22,573 nucleotides of DNA, taken from assembly GCA_000697335.1 (NCBI GenBank), contig JNEM01006081.1:1-22573 (forward strand), read 5' to 3'. The translations under genes were made by a program, and so were the position numbers. Below are positions 21,515 to 22,573 of this stretch, piece after piece. Position 1 is the stretch's first letter; each line of letters begins with the position of its first letter. This DNA comes from Conidiobolus incongruus B7586. Taxonomy: Eukaryota; Entomophthoromycota; Entomophthoromycetes; Entomophthorales; Conidiobolaceae. The notes under the pieces are model-generated. The model had not been told where the DNA came from. It saw only the letters and a program-made list of their open reading frames with translations, and ran no database searches.

Positions 21515-21850
21515 TGTCACGAGTCAGGTGACTCTCCTCCCACGTAATATGCTTACTTCAACTGAATATAAGGGTCATTCCCCCCCTCATGTGACCAACC
21601 ACTTCAACCCTATCCTTTAATCAGCTAATGATACAACCCTCCAGAAAACTCCAGAAACCTACTACTCTATGCACTATATATAGAACCCAGAAACAGAGCT
21701 ATACTACAGAGAAGGAGTTTGATCTGGGTCCTCCCAGCTATTTGGCTTAAATCAATAAACCCCCTATCTCCCTAACCTTTACCTGGAAATCCCTAGATCT
21801 CTCTCTTTTGCTTATACTATTCCGGACGCGGCTTTCCCAAGACGTGTTAA
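21515..21850 (+). mobile_element. Probable solo LTR of a retrotransposon
   Basis: About 336 bp of distinctly GC-richer sequence sits abruptly inside AT-rich DNA. It starts TGTCACGAG, contains a TATA box (tatatata, 21674-21681) and downstream an AATAAA signal (21754-21759), the order expected of an LTR with U3, R and U5. No coding region is beside it, so it is best read as a solitary LTR left after recombination. The 3' end is uncertain and no clear target-site duplication is visible, which suggests it is not very recent. The family (Ty3/Gypsy or Copia) cannot be told from an LTR alone. Confidence 0.6.
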
Positions 21851-22573
21851 TATTTTAAAATCATTATATAAAATAAATAGTATTTGTAGATTTTGTTTAA
21901 AAAAACTTATATAATAAGATTTTATTTTAAATAAAATATAAAACAAATATATTAACTTTCAAAAATAAGTCATAAAATCAAAAATATATTTTTTTTAATT
22001 AATAATTAAAATAATTATATATATTAGATTATTTGAAACTACAATATATAATTAAGGTATATTATTTGATAATAAATAAATATATTTAGATATATTTAAT
22101 AAATTATTAGCAAAAATATTAATCTTTAATATTTAATTTAAGTAAGTTATAAATTTATAGGTTTTTTAAGATAAAAAGTTATATTTAACAATATATAACC
22201 TTATCTTTTTTCTTTCTTTATTATTATTTTATATAATATTTTATAGATATATTAAATTCTTTTTATTCATATTATTATACTTAAATCCCTCTCTAAAAAA
22301 ATTCATTTATATATTAATTAACTTTATAAAAAAGATAAATCAACTTATGATATTATTAGAATTATTAGTGTTACTAGTGTTACTATAATTAAAATTATTA
22401 AAAATAACAATAAAAACATATTTAAACTTAAATATATTAAGATTATAAATGATTATAATAAAAAATACATTTATAAGTTAATTAATAAAATAAATATAAT
22501 ATTATTATATATATATAACAAGAATTATAAAATTATATAAGAATATTAATTAATATTAACACTATTATATATG
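21851..22573. other. AT-rich spacer to the window end
   Basis: Almost pure A and T, with short simple runs. Nothing recognised. Confidence 0.6.

Overview
The window looks like nuclear DNA of a fungus, most likely an AT-rich early-diverging lineage. The reasons are a MICOS Mic12-type protein, a PalA/Rim20 pH-signalling scaffold, uniformly tiny GT-AG introns (45 to 57 nt) and very AT-rich spacers around less AT-rich genes. An Entomophthoromycotina-type genome (Conidiobolus-like) would fit, but the species is a guess.

Layout. 1-2307: AT-rich spacer. 2308-3977 (minus): class I cyclic-nucleotide phosphodiesterase, with a core promoter near 4451-4531 and a leader free of ATG. 4532-6712: spacer with one less AT-rich, unidentified block. 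6713-9849: scattered remains of protein-coding sequence on the plus strand, including two diverged copies of one segment and a leucine-rich-repeat-like piece. 9850-11629: empty spacer. 11630-12565 (minus): TRIC-type cation channel gene that appears broken. 12640-13145: coding-like block of unknown identity. 13207-16126 (minus): RIM20/palA, eight exons. 16127-17733: spacer. 17734-18151 (minus): MIC12-like gene, two exons. 18513-20830 (plus): mitochondrial EF-G2 (MEF2/GFM2), two exons, divergent from MIC12. 20831-22573: spacer holding a probable solo LTR at 21515-21850.

How the genes relate. MIC12 and MEF2 are both mitochondrial (cristae junctions; ribosome recycling) and share a 361-bp divergent promoter. 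The phosphodiesterase (cAMP turnover) and Rim20 (ambient-pH signalling through ESCRT) are signalling proteins with no evident link to the mitochondrial pair. Each of the four intact genes has an in-frame stop a few codons upstream of the chosen ATG, which supports the starts. No CRISPR array, tRNA or rRNA was seen. No clearly new biological system is visible. The best leads are the hairpin and hidden exon at the end of the phosphodiesterase gene, the decaying TRIC gene, and the duplicated coding relics at 8.3 and 9.0 kb.
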